Below, one piece after another: positions 8,098 to 19,318 of a stretch of DNA of 64,000 nt. The DNA comes from SB21 sp964415295 (GTDB lineage Bacteria; CLD3; SB21). The notes beneath the pieces were generated by a model, which worked only from the letters and a program-made list of their open reading frames with translations, was not told the origin of the DNA and ran no database searches. The position numbers and the translations under genes were made by a program. The stretch covers positions 367,478 through 431,477 of the forward strand of contig CAYPYN010000005.1 of NCBI GenBank assembly GCA_964415295.1. Direction: 5' to 3'. Numbering within the stretch: the stretch's first letter is position 1; the number at the start of each line of letters is the position of its first letter.

Positions 8098-9546
8098 ATG
8101 CCGCTCAAGATCTATAATACCCTAACACGCCAGAAAGAGCCATTTGTACCGATTCGTGAACATGAAGTGTTGATGTATTCGTGCGGACCGACGGTTTATA
8201 ATTATATTCACATTGGTAATGCCAGAACGTTTGTCATGGCGGACATCATACGCCGTTATCTGGAATACGCGGGCTATAAAGTGAAATTCGTCATGAATAT
8301 CACAGACATCGACGACAAGATCATTCATGAGGCTAACGATAAAGGCATGGAATTCTCCGATGTGACCCAGCTTTATTCCGAGGGATTTTTTGAGGACATT
8401 GCCAAACTGGGAATCCGGATGCCCGACGCCATTCCCCGCGTGACGGAGCATCTGGATGAGATCCTCAATCTGATCCAAACGCTGATCCTAAAAGGATACG
8501 CGTATGAGTCCGAAGGAAGCGTTTATTATAATGTCGGTAAATTCGCAGGATACGGTAAACTGTCCGGCAAGAACGTGGACGATCTTATGTCCGGTGCGCG
8601 CGTGGAAGTGGATGAAAGAAAGAAGAGTCCGCTCGATTTCGTTTTGTGGAAGGCGGCCAAACCGGGAGAGCCTTCGTGGGAGAGTCTCTGGGGACATGGG
8701 CGTCCCGGCTGGCACATCGAATGTTCCGCTATGTGTATGAATCATCTTGCCGATCAAATAGACATTCACTGCGGCGGAGCGGATCTGGTATTCCCGCATC
8801 ATGAGAATGAAATCGCGCAGAGCGAAGGGGCGACGGGCAAGGTATTCTCAAAATACTGGATGCATTTCGGATTCTTGAATGTGGATAATGAGAAAATGTC
8901 CAAGTCGCTTGGTAATTTCTGGCTGGCAAGGGACGTTCTAAAGAAATTTCGTCCCGAAGCGGTAAGACTTTTCTTTTTGCAAAAACATTACGCGAGCCCG
9001 CTCAATTTCAGCGAGGACAACATACGCGATGCTGAAACTGCGCATAAACGCCTTGAAACGATCTTTAACAAAGTCCAGCAGGCGCTGGATCTGAAGGAGA
9101 CCCTAGGAGGATCCATGGGCGTGGATGCGATCAATCCCGATGTCGAACAGTTCTCTAAAGATCTCGATCGGCTGGAGCAGGAATTCCAGGAAGCGATGGA
9201 TGACGATTTCAACACCGCCGCAGCCATGGGAAAGATTTTTGAGATATTTAATGGGCTAAATAAAATCGCGTCGCCGAAATTGCTCAATGATTTTTCTTTG
9301 TATGTCTTGAAAAGAACCAGAGACAAAATATTGGAATGGAACGAATTCCTTGGATTCCTGAATTTGTCCAAACCGGAAAGCGTTTCCAAGAAATACGAAC
9401 AGATCGTCGATCTTTTATTGGAAATAAGAAAAGACCTGCGTAAGCGTAAGGAATGGGCTTTGTCGGATAAGATCCGGGACGGTCTCAATGATATCGGCAT
9501 TGCCATAGAGGATTCTCCTGAAGGCACGACCTGGAAACTGAAATAA
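8098..9546 (+). CDS. cysS: Cysteinyl-tRNA synthetase
   Basis: Class I aminoacyl-tRNA synthetase charging tRNA-Cys. The 482-residue length is typical. It has the early zinc-ligand region YSCGPTVYNY, a HIGH-type motif as HIGN near residue 38, further zinc ligands in WHIECSAMCMNHL, the GGADLVFPHHENEIAQSE block, and KMSKS in NEKMSKSLGNF (about 266-270). The C-terminal helical anticodon-stem domain is complete. The ATG at 8098 follows GGAGAA. It forms a same-strand run with the upstream sensor gene and the downstream cyclase-family gene. Confidence 0.97.
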   Translation: MPLKIYNTLTRQKEPFVPIREHEVLMYSCGPTVYNYIHIGNARTFVMADIIRRYLEYAGYKVKFVMNITDIDDKIIHEANDKGMEFSDVTQLYSEGFFEDIAKLGIRMPDAIPRVTEHLDEILNLIQTLILKGYAYESEGSVYYNVGKFAGYGKLSGKNVDDLMSGARVEVDERKKSPLDFVLWKAAKPGEPSWESLWGHGRPGWHIECSAMCMNHLADQIDIHCGGADLVFPHHENEIAQSEGATGKVFSKYWMHFGFLNVDNEKMSKSLGNFWLARDVLKKFRPEAVRLFFLQKHYASPLNFSEDNIRDAETAHKRLETIFNKVQQALDLKETLGGSMGVDAINPDVEQFSKDLDRLEQEFQEAMDDDFNTAAAMGKIFEIFNGLNKIASPKLLNDFSLYVLKRTRDKILEWNEFLGFLNLSKPESVSKKYEQIVDLLLEIRKDLRKRKEWALSDKIRDGLNDIGIAIEDSPEGTTWKLK

Positions 9547-9564
9547 AACCGAAGGGGCGACACC

Positions 9565-10281
9565 ATGAAGATCCATGATATTTCCGTCAGTATTTCCAAC
9601 GACCTCGTGACATGGCCAGGCGATCCCAAGGTGGACATCCAGCTCCCCATTCAAATCAAGAAAGGTGATCCATGCAACGTATCCCGCTGGCAGATCGGGG
9701 CGCATACGGGAACGCACTGCGACGCGCCGTTCCATTTCCTGGATGACGGCAAGGGGATCGATGAAGTAGCTATAGAGCGATTCATAGGACCGTGTCTCGT
9801 GGTGGAAGTGAACCCGAAAGTCAATATCGAACGCGAAGATCTTGAGAAGATCAATTTTAGACGTCATAAGAAGATCCTGTTCAAGACAAGGAACTCAAAC
9901 CACTGGAAGAATAACAACATGACGTTTGACGAGGATTTTGTCGCAGTGGGGATCACGGGAGCGGAATATCTCGTCGAGAAAAGGATCGACCTGGTCGGCG
10001 TCGATTATTTATCGGTGGAGAGCTTTCACGCAGAGTTCGAGCACCCTGTTCACAAAAAACTGCTTGGTAATAATGTTGTCGTACTTGAAGGTTTAAATCT
10101 CTCCGCGATCAAGCCCGGCGAGTACGAATTACTTTGCCTGCCACTCAAGATCAAACACGGCGACGGCACACCGATGCGAGCGGCGTTGCGTGAACTTCCC
10201 AAGGCAAAAAAGACCGAACGGAAAAAGCCGGCCAAACAAAAGAAATCCAAACCCGCATCGCGGAAACCGAAAAAACGATAA
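9565..10281 (+). CDS. Cyclase/kynurenine formamidase-family metal hydrolase
   Basis: Member of the cyclase family (PF04199), which includes kynurenine formamidase and isatin hydrolase. The metal-binding signature HTGTHCDAPFHFLDDGKGID is clear, with the first His near residue 47. Other family features are SISNDLVTWPGDP at the N-terminus, ITGAEYLVEKRIDLVGVDYLSVE, and a Pro-and-Met C-terminal DGTPMRAAL. Family length is about 210; this protein (238) carries an extra, very basic tail of about 25 residues rich in Lys, Ala and Pro. No tryptophan catabolic genes are adjacent, so the substrate is unknown. It starts 18 bases after cysS, behind an AAGGGG ribosome site. Confidence 0.85.
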   Translation: MKIHDISVSISNDLVTWPGDPKVDIQLPIQIKKGDPCNVSRWQIGAHTGTHCDAPFHFLDDGKGIDEVAIERFIGPCLVVEVNPKVNIEREDLEKINFRRHKKILFKTRNSNHWKNNNMTFDEDFVAVGITGAEYLVEKRIDLVGVDYLSVESFHAEFEHPVHKKLLGNNVVVLEGLNLSAIKPGEYELLCLPLKIKHGDGTPMRAALRELPKAKKTERKKPAKQKKSKPASRKPKKR

Positions 10282-10295
10282 TTCAGATCAAAGAA

Positions 10296-10679
10296 TTACT
10301 GTTTGACCAGTGACGCCGTCCCGGAATCAGCACAAGTCTGATAACTTCTGTAATACCCGCTCATGTGTGATGAGTCCTGGATTGAGAATTTCATATAGGT
10401 AATACAGGCAAAAGGAATACTGGTAGCCTGTACCAGAAATTCATCACCATCGACTTCTCCCATAATACTTCCCGTATCGGACTCCGAAGTCGCAGAATAC
10501 GTTCCGGTAACATCGACTCCTGTTTGGGTCAAATAGGCTTTCATGGTTCCGCTGCCCATGATACCGCTATACGGTCCTACCCAGGTTCCCGTGAGGATAT
10601 ACGTCTCGGATTCATCGTCCCCGCAGGTGGCAAGGAAAAAGACGCTGATGATCAAAGAAATGATCTGATATCTTTTCAT
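10296..10679 (-). CDS. Small lipoprotein of unknown function
   Basis: A 127-residue secreted protein. The N-terminus is a lipoprotein signal (MKRYQIISLIISVFFLATC, with Cys as the lipidated residue), followed by an acidic DDESE linker and a short domain rich in Gly, Ser and Thr with beta-strand-like alternation (GTWVGPYSGIMGSGTMKAYL). The pattern resembles small lipocalin- or YceI-like lipoproteins, but I cannot assign a family. A strong GGAGG lies six bases before the ATG. It is convergent with the cyclase-family gene, with 14 bases between the stops. Confidence 0.75.
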   Translation of the reverse strand: MKRYQIISLIISVFFLATCGDDESETYILTGTWVGPYSGIMGSGTMKAYLTQTGVDVTGTYSATSESDTGSIMGEVDGDEFLVQATSIPFACITYMKFSIQDSSHMSGYYRSYQTCADSGTASLVKQ

Positions 10680-11005
10680 AGTGCCTCCATGGATCTATTG
10701 AAATGACCTTAAAGGTCTTAACAATCAATGCATGTGTCGTCCGGCAAAACAGGCGTTTTTTGTTTGTGATAAAATCGGATTGAAATACGAGATCAAAGGC
10801 GGGATTCTTAGCTTGTCCGGCAGCGGTTATCATAATATAACCCTTCGGAACAATGTACGGATAATAAGGAGAATGTCAAAGGCGCGGATAAAAAAAAACT
10901 GTCTACGTTAGTTCACTATTTTAAACATACCGAAACCACTTTAGCAAGTCCGATCGTCAAATAAACGTTTCGCGGTCTATTGCAGAAATCTCACTAAGAA
11001 AAGAG
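10680..11005. other. Intergenic stretch without a recognisable gene
   Basis: Between the divergent starts of the lipoprotein and the DM9 gene there are about 446 bases. I see AT-rich sequence, homopolymer A runs and only short open frames that do not look coding. A 12-codon frame at about 10873 follows an AAGGAG but has no other support. The right end of the gap holds the promoter listed next. Confidence 0.4.
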
Positions 11006-11034
11006 TTGTATTTCATATACCTCTTCGATATACT
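11006..11034 (+). promoter_or_regulatory. Sigma-70-type promoter of the DM9 protein gene
   Basis: TTGTAT (11006-11011) and TATACT (11029-11034) are separated by exactly 17 bases. The predicted start of transcription is about 85 bases before the ATG at 11126. The spacing and box quality match other promoters seen in this window. Confidence 0.5.
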
Positions 11035-11125
11035 GAGGCGCAATCCCATAGCAGATCTCATTCACTTTTCATTGTTTTGACCCGGCGTTTTGCCGTACTT
11101 TAATTCACTTAACAGAAGGAGAGTT

Positions 11126-12109
11126 ATGAAGGTACTTGTGTTTTTGCTCATGGTCGTTACCTCTATTGGATCTGCACAGGATTGGCGTCTTATTAATCCG
11201 AGCACGGGTTCCGTCCCTGAAGGTGCATTCAAAGCCGGAGATCAAGCCGATGGGAATGCGGTTTACATCATGCGTTATAATTACCAAGGCAGTCTTTGCA
11301 TTGGAAAATATGTGCCTAAACAAAAGTATGCCTATATTTCTTACGGCGGAAATGAGATCCTCATCCAGGAGCCTGTAGAAGTATTTTGCGGGTTCGGGTA
11401 TTGGGTCGTGGCGGATAGTTATGGTCAGTTCCCCGGTGAGGCCATCGTCGGCGGAGCCGAAGCCGATGGGACTCCGCTCTATATGATACGAACCGTATAC
11501 AAAGGGCATGCGCAGGCCGGCAAATATTCGGTCAAGAACCGCGCGGCGTATTTTCCTTTTGATGGCAAAGAATATGAGATCCAGGGCAATTATTCAGTTC
11601 TGATTCGCGATCCTAATCCGGAAGTAATCGTTCGGGGCGGAATGGCCGCCCAACCGGCCGCGGCAAAGAAACTCGACTACAGACTGGTGATCAATTATGA
11701 AGGCACGGCCTTGATCAAGAATACGGGCACCAAGAATAATATCACGATACTTGCTTTGGCTCATGAAGGCCTATTTAATCAAACCTTCAATACATTTCAG
11801 ACACCTGCGCAGCCGTTCAGCGTAAATTTTTCGATCGAAACTCCCGTACAGGGTCTCATGATCAGTACGGACGGAGATGACGGATTCAGGATGTCTCAAG
11901 TGGAACTATTCAAGATCGAAGGAGGTGTAGCCAAGTCCGTTGCAAAATGGGGAAGTAAAGGAGCCGCCAAAGGCTATTGTTTATCAACCGACCCCAATGA
12001 CAACGGCGGTGAATGGACAGGTGCGATAGAGGCGACCGGCTGCCGCGGCTGCCTGAATTTTGATGTTGAGAGCAAAACCGTCTATCCCTGCGAAGAAGGC
12101 GGAATGTAA
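11126..12109 (+). CDS. Secreted DM9-repeat (DUF3421) protein
   Basis: A 327-residue exported protein with a cleavable signal peptide (MKVLVFLLMVVTSIGSAQ). The next 140 residues contain two DM9 repeats: each has a VPEGAF/FPGEAI turn, a D-G-x-x-x-Y-M/I-x-R strand, GKY, and a Y-x-x-x-G/D-G-x-E strand (about 30-90 and 95-155). DM9 proteins bind mannose-type glycans in some animals; the bacterial role is unknown. The C-terminal half is a separate domain with paired Cys residues (ATGCRGCLNF and a Cys near the end) that I cannot name. Start chosen at 11126 behind AGAAGGAG. A strong terminator follows. Confidence 0.8.
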   Translation: MKVLVFLLMVVTSIGSAQDWRLINPSTGSVPEGAFKAGDQADGNAVYIMRYNYQGSLCIGKYVPKQKYAYISYGGNEILIQEPVEVFCGFGYWVVADSYGQFPGEAIVGGAEADGTPLYMIRTVYKGHAQAGKYSVKNRAAYFPFDGKEYEIQGNYSVLIRDPNPEVIVRGGMAAQPAAAKKLDYRLVINYEGTALIKNTGTKNNITILALAHEGLFNQTFNTFQTPAQPFSVNFSIETPVQGLMISTDGDDGFRMSQVELFKIEGGVAKSVAKWGSKGAAKGYCLSTDPNDNGGEWTGAIEATGCRGCLNFDVESKTVYPCEEGGM

Positions 12110-12140
12110 GTCAAAAACACAGATAGTTCGAATATGTGCG

Positions 12141-12174
12141 AAGCCGCCTTTGAAAAAAAGGCGGCTTTTTTTTT
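12141..12174 (+). terminator. Rho-independent terminator
   Basis: An 11-base perfect stem (12141-12151 with 12157-12167, AAGCCGCCTTT and its complement) closes a five-base loop and runs into nine T residues. It sits 30 bases after the DM9 gene stop. The A-run on the other flank would let it also work for the convergent EamA gene. Confidence 0.9.
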
Positions 12175-12229
12175 AAAAAACACTCAATAGCGACAACTTT
12201 GCAGGATAATAAAAAGGCAGAGAGCCGTA

Positions 12230-13186
12230 TCAATCCTCTTTCAGCGCCATGGATTCTCTGACCAGATCCAGTTCTTTGGACGCGGCGTCGGCTTTGATCT
12301 CCTCACGCATTTTGAGACTGACAATAAATACGCCTGCGAAGATGAGCAGGGCAGATAGAACCGTGTGAAGGGTGAGCGTCTCGCCGAGCATCCATGTAGA
12401 GATGAAGGTTGCCACGATGGGTTGAACGTAAATGTAAACCGCCACGGTGGAAGATGTCGTCCTCTGCAGAGCCCAACTATTGATATAATAAACGATCACT
12501 GAAGAGAACAAGATTAAGAATGCCACGCAATACCACGCTGTTGCGGAGATCTCAGCATATGGAAGTTCAAAGGCCTGCTGTATGCCGAAAGGCATAACGC
12601 CTACAGCGCCAAAAATAAAGGTCCACGTGGTCACCGTGGCCGGATGGTAGCGTTTTAAGATGTTCTTGGAGATCACAAGGTAGACGCCGAAAGAGACGGC
12701 ATTGATAAAGACGAGCAGATTGCCGACGAAGAACTGGTCGTTGAGGTCGATCTTCTCCGCACCGATCAGCATGATCACTCCGACGAAAGATAACAAAGAA
12801 CCGAAGATCTTGCGGAAACTTTTTTTCTCACGGCCCATGATGAGGGCGATGACGATGGTTACCACCGGGATCGTTGTCACAAGAACGGTCGCATTGATCG
12901 CTGTGGTCAGCGCGAGGCCTTTGAGGAATAGTGTCTGATTGATGATGATCCCGAATATGCTGTAAAAAGCCAGCAAGAGATAATCCTTAGCCGACTGGAT
13001 CCGCTCCTTTATGAAGATCCTTTGCAAGGCATAGAGAATAACGGCCGCGGTTGAGATACGGAGACAGACCAGCGCCATAGCGTCGATCTCTTTGAGGGCT
13101 ATTTTAGCCGTAACGGAATTGATACCGAATACGGCGGAAACGAACAGAAGGGATAAGTGAATGCGCAGCGTGGGGGATGAATTCAT
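12230..13186 (-). CDS. EamA/DMT-family permease
   Basis: Inner-membrane transporter of the drug/metabolite superfamily. The 318 residues contain about ten hydrophobic helices arranged as two EamA repeats (about 10-140 and 155-295). N-terminal FVSAVFGINSVTAKIAL and the second-repeat AWALQRTTSSTVAVYIYVQPIVA-type region are family-like. A hydrophilic tail ends the protein. Substrate cannot be told from sequence. It overlaps the upstream cupin gene by four bases (ATGA), so the two are translationally coupled. One of three members of this superfamily in the window. Confidence 0.88.
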   Translation of the reverse strand: MNSSPTLRIHLSLLFVSAVFGINSVTAKIALKEIDAMALVCLRISTAAVILYALQRIFIKERIQSAKDYLLLAFYSIFGIIINQTLFLKGLALTTAINATVLVTTIPVVTIVIALIMGREKKSFRKIFGSLLSFVGVIMLIGAEKIDLNDQFFVGNLLVFINAVSFGVYLVISKNILKRYHPATVTTWTFIFGAVGVMPFGIQQAFELPYAEISATAWYCVAFLILFSSVIVYYINSWALQRTTSSTVAVYIYVQPIVATFISTWMLGETLTLHTVLSALLIFAGVFIVSLKMREEIKADAASKELDLVRESMALKED

Positions 13187-13524
13187 GCGGTTTTTCTGGT
13201 ATTTCTGATCTTGCCATGAAAGACGGCGAAAAGCACAGCGCCTTTTTCCGTTCGCGGATGGTGAACCGAGCCCGGCGGGCTGTAGACGTAGCTTCCTTTT
13301 GGAAAAGTTCTGTCGCCGATGATCAGCTCCCCTTCCAATACGAGGAAATCCTCTCCTTGAGTATGTTCGTGTTCCGGATAGCTTGAATTAGCGTCCATGC
13401 GTATGAGAACCGAGCCTGCTTTGGTAGTTTTGTCGTAGCGCAGGCTTTTGTAAAATACGCCCGGTGCATCGGCAGATTCCCATGGCATGTCATCGGTTCG
13501 AAGATCGATAGGTCCTTCGCTCAT
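13183..13524 (-). CDS. Small single-domain cupin protein
   Basis: A 113-residue beta-barrel protein of the cupin superfamily. Motif 1 is seen as PEHEHTQGEDFLVLEGEL, with the metal-binding His-x-His and Glu, and motif 2 as PPGSVHHPRT, with the last His ligand. This is the ChrR/anti-sigma C-terminal type, also common in small stand-alone proteins. Start ATG at 13524. The stop overlaps the EamA start. The reaction, if any, is unknown. Confidence 0.85.
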   Translation of the reverse strand: MSEGPIDLRTDDMPWESADAPGVFYKSLRYDKTTKAGSVLIRMDANSSYPEHEHTQGEDFLVLEGELIIGDRTFPKGSYVYSPPGSVHHPRTEKGAVLFAVFHGKIRNTRKTA

Positions 13525-13533
13525 GCGTTCCTT

Positions 13534-15783
13534 TCATTGGAAATTGACAGGGATCAATATACTGACCCGAGTACCTTTACCGTAATCGCTGTCTACATAA
13601 ATTTTGCCGTTGTGCCGCTTGATGATCCCGTAGGCGATGGAAAGGCCGAGCCCCTGTCCCTGACCGATCTCTTTGGTGGTAAAGAAGGGATCGAAGACCT
13701 TATTGACAAATTCCGGTCTGATACCGATCCCATTGTCCTTGATCTCGATACAGACGTGAGGTTCCATCATCAGATCATTGGGCTCACATGCGGCTGTCGT
13801 GATCGTGATGCGGCCTTCGATCTTGATAGCTTCGATGGCATTCATGAGAATATTTGAAAAAACCTGGTTCAAATGCCCGGGGTAACACTGGACCAAAGGC
13901 AGCGGTTTGAGGTCGGTCGTGATCACGATGCGGTTCTGCGTTTGGTTGCGGAAGAACTGGATCATCTTTTCGATGCCCTCGTTGAGATCAGCCGGCATCA
14001 GCTCATTTTCATCGAGACGTGAGAAATTCCTCAGATCCTGCACTATATTTTTCATACGAATAATGGAGCGCTTGCAGGGTTCCAGGCACGCATGGATCTC
14101 GTCGATCAGTTTCCTGTTTTTTTCTATTTCGTCGGAGATCCTGGCGTTGTCCGAATACGTTTGCGCAGCGGCGGCAAGGTTCTTCAAAAGGCGCTGGGAA
14201 TACAGTTCGATCAATTCTACGTATCCGGAGAGTATCCCGGCCGGATTATTCATTTCATGGGCGATGCCGGCCACCAGTTTGCCCATACTGGCCATTTTTT
14301 CGGAATGGATGAGCTGCGTCTGAGCATCTTTGAGTTCCCCGTACGCTTTCTCAAGTTCCGCATTTGCCGCAAAGAGCTGGGTGGTACGTTCCTGCACGCG
14401 TTTCTCCATATCCTGATACAGCTCTACGTTTTCCAGCACGACCGACAACATGGTCATCAGCGTGGATAGTATCTTCACATCGTCCTGGGTCATGGGCGTA
14501 AAAGTGGAAAAACGATCGACACTTATGACTCCGCGTACATATGGACCGATCTTGAGAGGAAGGATCACGAACGATTTCGTTCCAGAGATCTTGACGGCGG
14601 GACGCTCTTTAAGTTCGGGATGTTTGTCCACATCGGATATCAGAATAGGTTCGCCGGTATGAACCACTTTGGTGAAAAGCATATTCTCGTCGGTAAGGTC
14701 GATCGTCAACTGATCGATCGCTTTCTGGTCGGCCCATTGCCTGTCGGATACGACTTTAGGGTTGGACAAACATTTTTTCTCTTCGTCCACCATCAAAGTC
14801 ATGGCGCGGTCATAACCCAGGGAATGTTTAATGATGTGCAAAACGACTTCGATCAGTTCCGTGCCAATCAATTTCAGGCTCAACGCCGAATTGGCTTCGA
14901 TGATCGCTTCCAGTTTTCGAACGGTTTCGGAAGCTTCTTTGTATTTCTGATTGGCAAAGGCAATGGTTTCTTCGATCTCGTTGGACTCCGCAGTCGCGAT
15001 CAGAGCATTGTCTTTGGCGATAGAGCGCATGTCGAGAATTACGCCCAGAAGGTAGAAAATCAGCGTCGTTAATGCTGCCACGGCATATGTCGCTCCGGAA
15101 CCACCGAACAAGTGGAAGACAAAGAACAGAGAGGACAAGGCCGCGCCCGTTAAAACACCGCGGACGGCATGCTTGCGGAACGGTACCAGGCTTCTGGACT
15201 GCCAAATGAACTCATACTCACAGCGGTCGTCGCCGTGCGCCATGCATTTGAGATGGCGGTGTTTGGCGATCGGAAGACCGAAAAGTTGAGGGATGCCGGC
15301 AAACAAGCCGATTCGGTAATCGCAATTATGCTGATAAAAAGAAAAACCGGGATTATTGCGAAATTCCAGAACCATTCGGTTCTTACTGAATTCGTTCACT
15401 TTGTATTTACCGAATTTTACCGCGTGATTGGCGATCTCAGCCGTTTTTTTGAAAATCGCGTTGGGCGTCAAAAGTCGGAGAGCCATGCGCGCCATGGTGC
15501 CGAAATTCTCAACGTTGGAAAAAGAATAGATACCGATCTTATACAGAACATGCGGGTCGCCAAAGGCGCTTTTAGCGAATTCGCAACCGCGGGTGTAGGT
15601 ATCAAAGGATACCCAATTATTTTCATTGCGGATGTAATTTTCGTCCAGATCGATGGCTTTGATAAAATCTCTGGCGCACGATTCCCCTTTTCGCTCCATG
15701 ATGTAGTTCAGCATGGTGCGAATGATCTTGCAGTTGAGTTCCTGCTTGGTCTTGAGGATAAATTCGGTATTGGTACTGATCAT
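13534..15783 (-). CDS. Large membrane-linked sensor histidine kinase with V4R-like input and GAF domains
   Basis: A 749-residue kinase. N-terminal residues 1-200 form a soluble domain that ends in a Cys/His-rich turn (HRHLKCMAHGDDRCEYEFIW), reminiscent of V4R/XylR-N-type small-molecule sensors. Two hydrophobic helices follow (about 207-255), then a coiled coil, a GAF domain (about 300-460), a second coiled coil, and the kinase core. The phospho-acceptor is His509 in GIAHEMNNP. N-box (FSNILMNAIEA), G1 (DNGIGI), F-box (FDPFFTTK) and G2 (GQGLGLSIAYGI) are all intact, so it should be active. No response regulator is adjacent. The cupin gene starts nine bases downstream on the same strand. Confidence 0.88.
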   Translation of the reverse strand: MISTNTEFILKTKQELNCKIIRTMLNYIMERKGESCARDFIKAIDLDENYIRNENNWVSFDTYTRGCEFAKSAFGDPHVLYKIGIYSFSNVENFGTMARMALRLLTPNAIFKKTAEIANHAVKFGKYKVNEFSKNRMVLEFRNNPGFSFYQHNCDYRIGLFAGIPQLFGLPIAKHRHLKCMAHGDDRCEYEFIWQSRSLVPFRKHAVRGVLTGAALSSLFFVFHLFGGSGATYAVAALTTLIFYLLGVILDMRSIAKDNALIATAESNEIEETIAFANQKYKEASETVRKLEAIIEANSALSLKLIGTELIEVVLHIIKHSLGYDRAMTLMVDEEKKCLSNPKVVSDRQWADQKAIDQLTIDLTDENMLFTKVVHTGEPILISDVDKHPELKERPAVKISGTKSFVILPLKIGPYVRGVISVDRFSTFTPMTQDDVKILSTLMTMLSVVLENVELYQDMEKRVQERTTQLFAANAELEKAYGELKDAQTQLIHSEKMASMGKLVAGIAHEMNNPAGILSGYVELIELYSQRLLKNLAAAAQTYSDNARISDEIEKNRKLIDEIHACLEPCKRSIIRMKNIVQDLRNFSRLDENELMPADLNEGIEKMIQFFRNQTQNRIVITTDLKPLPLVQCYPGHLNQVFSNILMNAIEAIKIEGRITITTAACEPNDLMMEPHVCIEIKDNGIGIRPEFVNKVFDPFFTTKEIGQGQGLGLSIAYGIIKRHNGKIYVDSDYGKGTRVSILIPVNFQ

Positions 15784-15861
15784 AAGGGTGCGGTTAACTA
15801 GGCCAATGTAATGAATTTTAGTCCACTTTCGACAGAAAATTCTTTATTACGGCTCCCTGCA

Positions 15862-15890
15862 TTGAATAATATGTGAAAAATAGCTAAACT
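15862..15890 (+). promoter_or_regulatory. Possible promoter of the RsbRD_N-like gene
   Basis: TTGAAT (15862-15867) and TAAACT (15885-15890) are 17 bases apart, 30 bases before the ATG at 15920, in the divergent gap shared with the sensor kinase. Confidence 0.4.
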
Positions 15891-15919
15891 GTATCTGTCA
15901 ACTTAAACAGGATAGCTTT

Positions 15920-16363
15920 ATGACCGTCATAGAATTGATAGAACAATATTCGGGACCGATATTACAGGAAGCTTCCAAAAGCATTGCCCGTGCGCATCTG
16001 GAACATTATGAAAAAGCGGGAAAAAAGATCGTAGAGGAACGGTTCAAAAAACTTCTGGAACATACGCTGCGGTGCATGAAGGAAAAACGGCTGATTTATA
16101 TCGAAGACTACGCAAAAGGTCTGGCGCAGGAAAGATTCTCAGCCGGTTATGATCTCCGCGAAGTGCAGGTGGCCATCAATGTACTCGAAGAAGCCGTTTG
16201 GAAGGTCATCGTGAAGAACATGCCCCCGGATCAGCTTGCCGAAGCGCTCGGACTAACGGCCACTATTTTAGGTTCTGCCAAAGATACTTTGGCTCAGACC
16301 TATGTTTCCCTGGCTTCTAAGACCAAATCCGCTTCCCTGGATCTTAAGAAGATGTTCCTGTAA
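15920..16363 (+). CDS. Stand-alone RsbRD N-terminal-like sensor protein
   Basis: A 147-residue, all-helical protein. Its pattern (ARAHLEHYEKAGKKIVEERFKKLLEHTL, then YAKGLAQERFSAGYDLREVQVAINVLEEAVW) resembles the RsbRD_N domain found at the N-terminus of RsbR-type stressosome proteins and of some kinases. No STAS, kinase or DNA-binding domain follows, so this is the sensory part alone. An ACAGGA ribosome site lies before the ATG. It is divergent from the large sensor kinase and could be a partner of it; that is inference from position. The family assignment is by pattern and should be treated as moderate. Confidence 0.7.
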   Translation: MTVIELIEQYSGPILQEASKSIARAHLEHYEKAGKKIVEERFKKLLEHTLRCMKEKRLIYIEDYAKGLAQERFSAGYDLREVQVAINVLEEAVWKVIVKNMPPDQLAEALGLTATILGSAKDTLAQTYVSLASKTKSASLDLKKMFL

Positions 16364-16422
16364 CAAAGTTTCAGCCGGAGCAGACAACGGTCGCGGCTAC
16401 TGATGTCAAAACATGCAGTTTA

Positions 16423-16458
16423 AGAAAAAGGGAGAATCAATATTCTCCCTTTTTCTGT
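16423..16458. terminator. Bidirectional Rho-independent terminator
   Basis: A long stem (about 16423-16437 with 16442-16456, core GGGAGAAT/ATTCTCCC) has a four-base loop and is flanked by an A-run on the left and a T-run on the right. It lies between the convergent RsbRD_N-like (+) and DinB (-) genes and could serve both. Confidence 0.85.
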
Positions 16459-16525
16459 TGACGATTATGACTCTGAGTGCACAACCCGGTTTATGTCTCC
16501 AAAAAGAGGTAGAACTTCTGTTTAG

Positions 16526-17032
16526 CTAACGTAGTTGATTTTTTGTCCTTCTGACCCATCGGGGAGCAGAACCAGTCGCCCTGCTCAAAATAAAGTTCAA
16601 TTGGGCGGCATGATGCTGAACATGACGCATATTGTACAATAAAAGTTCTCCCATGGAAAGGTCAAGCCAACTAAATTCGCACGTCTCAGCGGCCTCCTCC
16701 TCTGTCATTGAAGCCATAGTCTTTCGGCACTTTTCTCGACCAAATGCAAGATACTGCAAGAGTTCCTGTTTGGTATATATTCGATCCGGAAGTAATCCAC
16801 GCTCATCCAATTCGTCGAGCGTAAATGGAGCAGGCGGAATAAAGCCCTTGTCCGATTTCGACAGATAAAGATCCAAATAAAACAATGTATGGAATGCAAT
16901 GTACCAAAACTCGGAATGTTCGATGCGGTTACCCCAGATATTTTCAGGGCATGTGTCAATTGCATTTTCAAGCATATCGATAGCCGCACCAAATTGATGC
17001 CATATTATGTTTTTTATATGAGGATTCAACAA
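16526..17032 (-). CDS. DinB-like four-helix protein
   Basis: A 168-residue member of the DinB/YfiT-like superfamily, whose members are metal-dependent thiol transferases or of unknown function. Likely metal-binding His residues are in IAFHTLFYLDLYL and in the C-terminal RHVQHHAAQLN. Length is normal for the group. The substrate is unknown. It is one of four DinB-type genes in the window (others at 29222, 37410 and 38521). Convergent with the RsbRD_N-like gene; a 117-base gap separates its start from the stop of the upstream katG gene. Confidence 0.8.
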   Translation of the reverse strand: MLNPHIKNIIWHQFGAAIDMLENAIDTCPENIWGNRIEHSEFWYIAFHTLFYLDLYLSKSDKGFIPPAPFTLDELDERGLLPDRIYTKQELLQYLAFGREKCRKTMASMTEEEAAETCEFSWLDLSMGELLLYNMRHVQHHAAQLNFILSRATGSAPRWVRRTKNQLR

Positions 17033-17149
17033 AGGCTTCCTAATTTATTCTACCAAACAATGATCAAATACAAAAAAGCATGAGGAACAAATAACATCGG
17101 AAGCGCGCCGTGTTATCTGTCCCCCAAAGTAAGTAACCATTTTATCTGA

Positions 17150-19318
<2,169 letters not shown>

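Noticed and set aside
10612..10833. Minus-strand 73-codon frame overlapping the lipoprotein gene start
   Set aside because: Out of frame with a gene that has a clear lipobox and GGAGG site; no coding features of its own.
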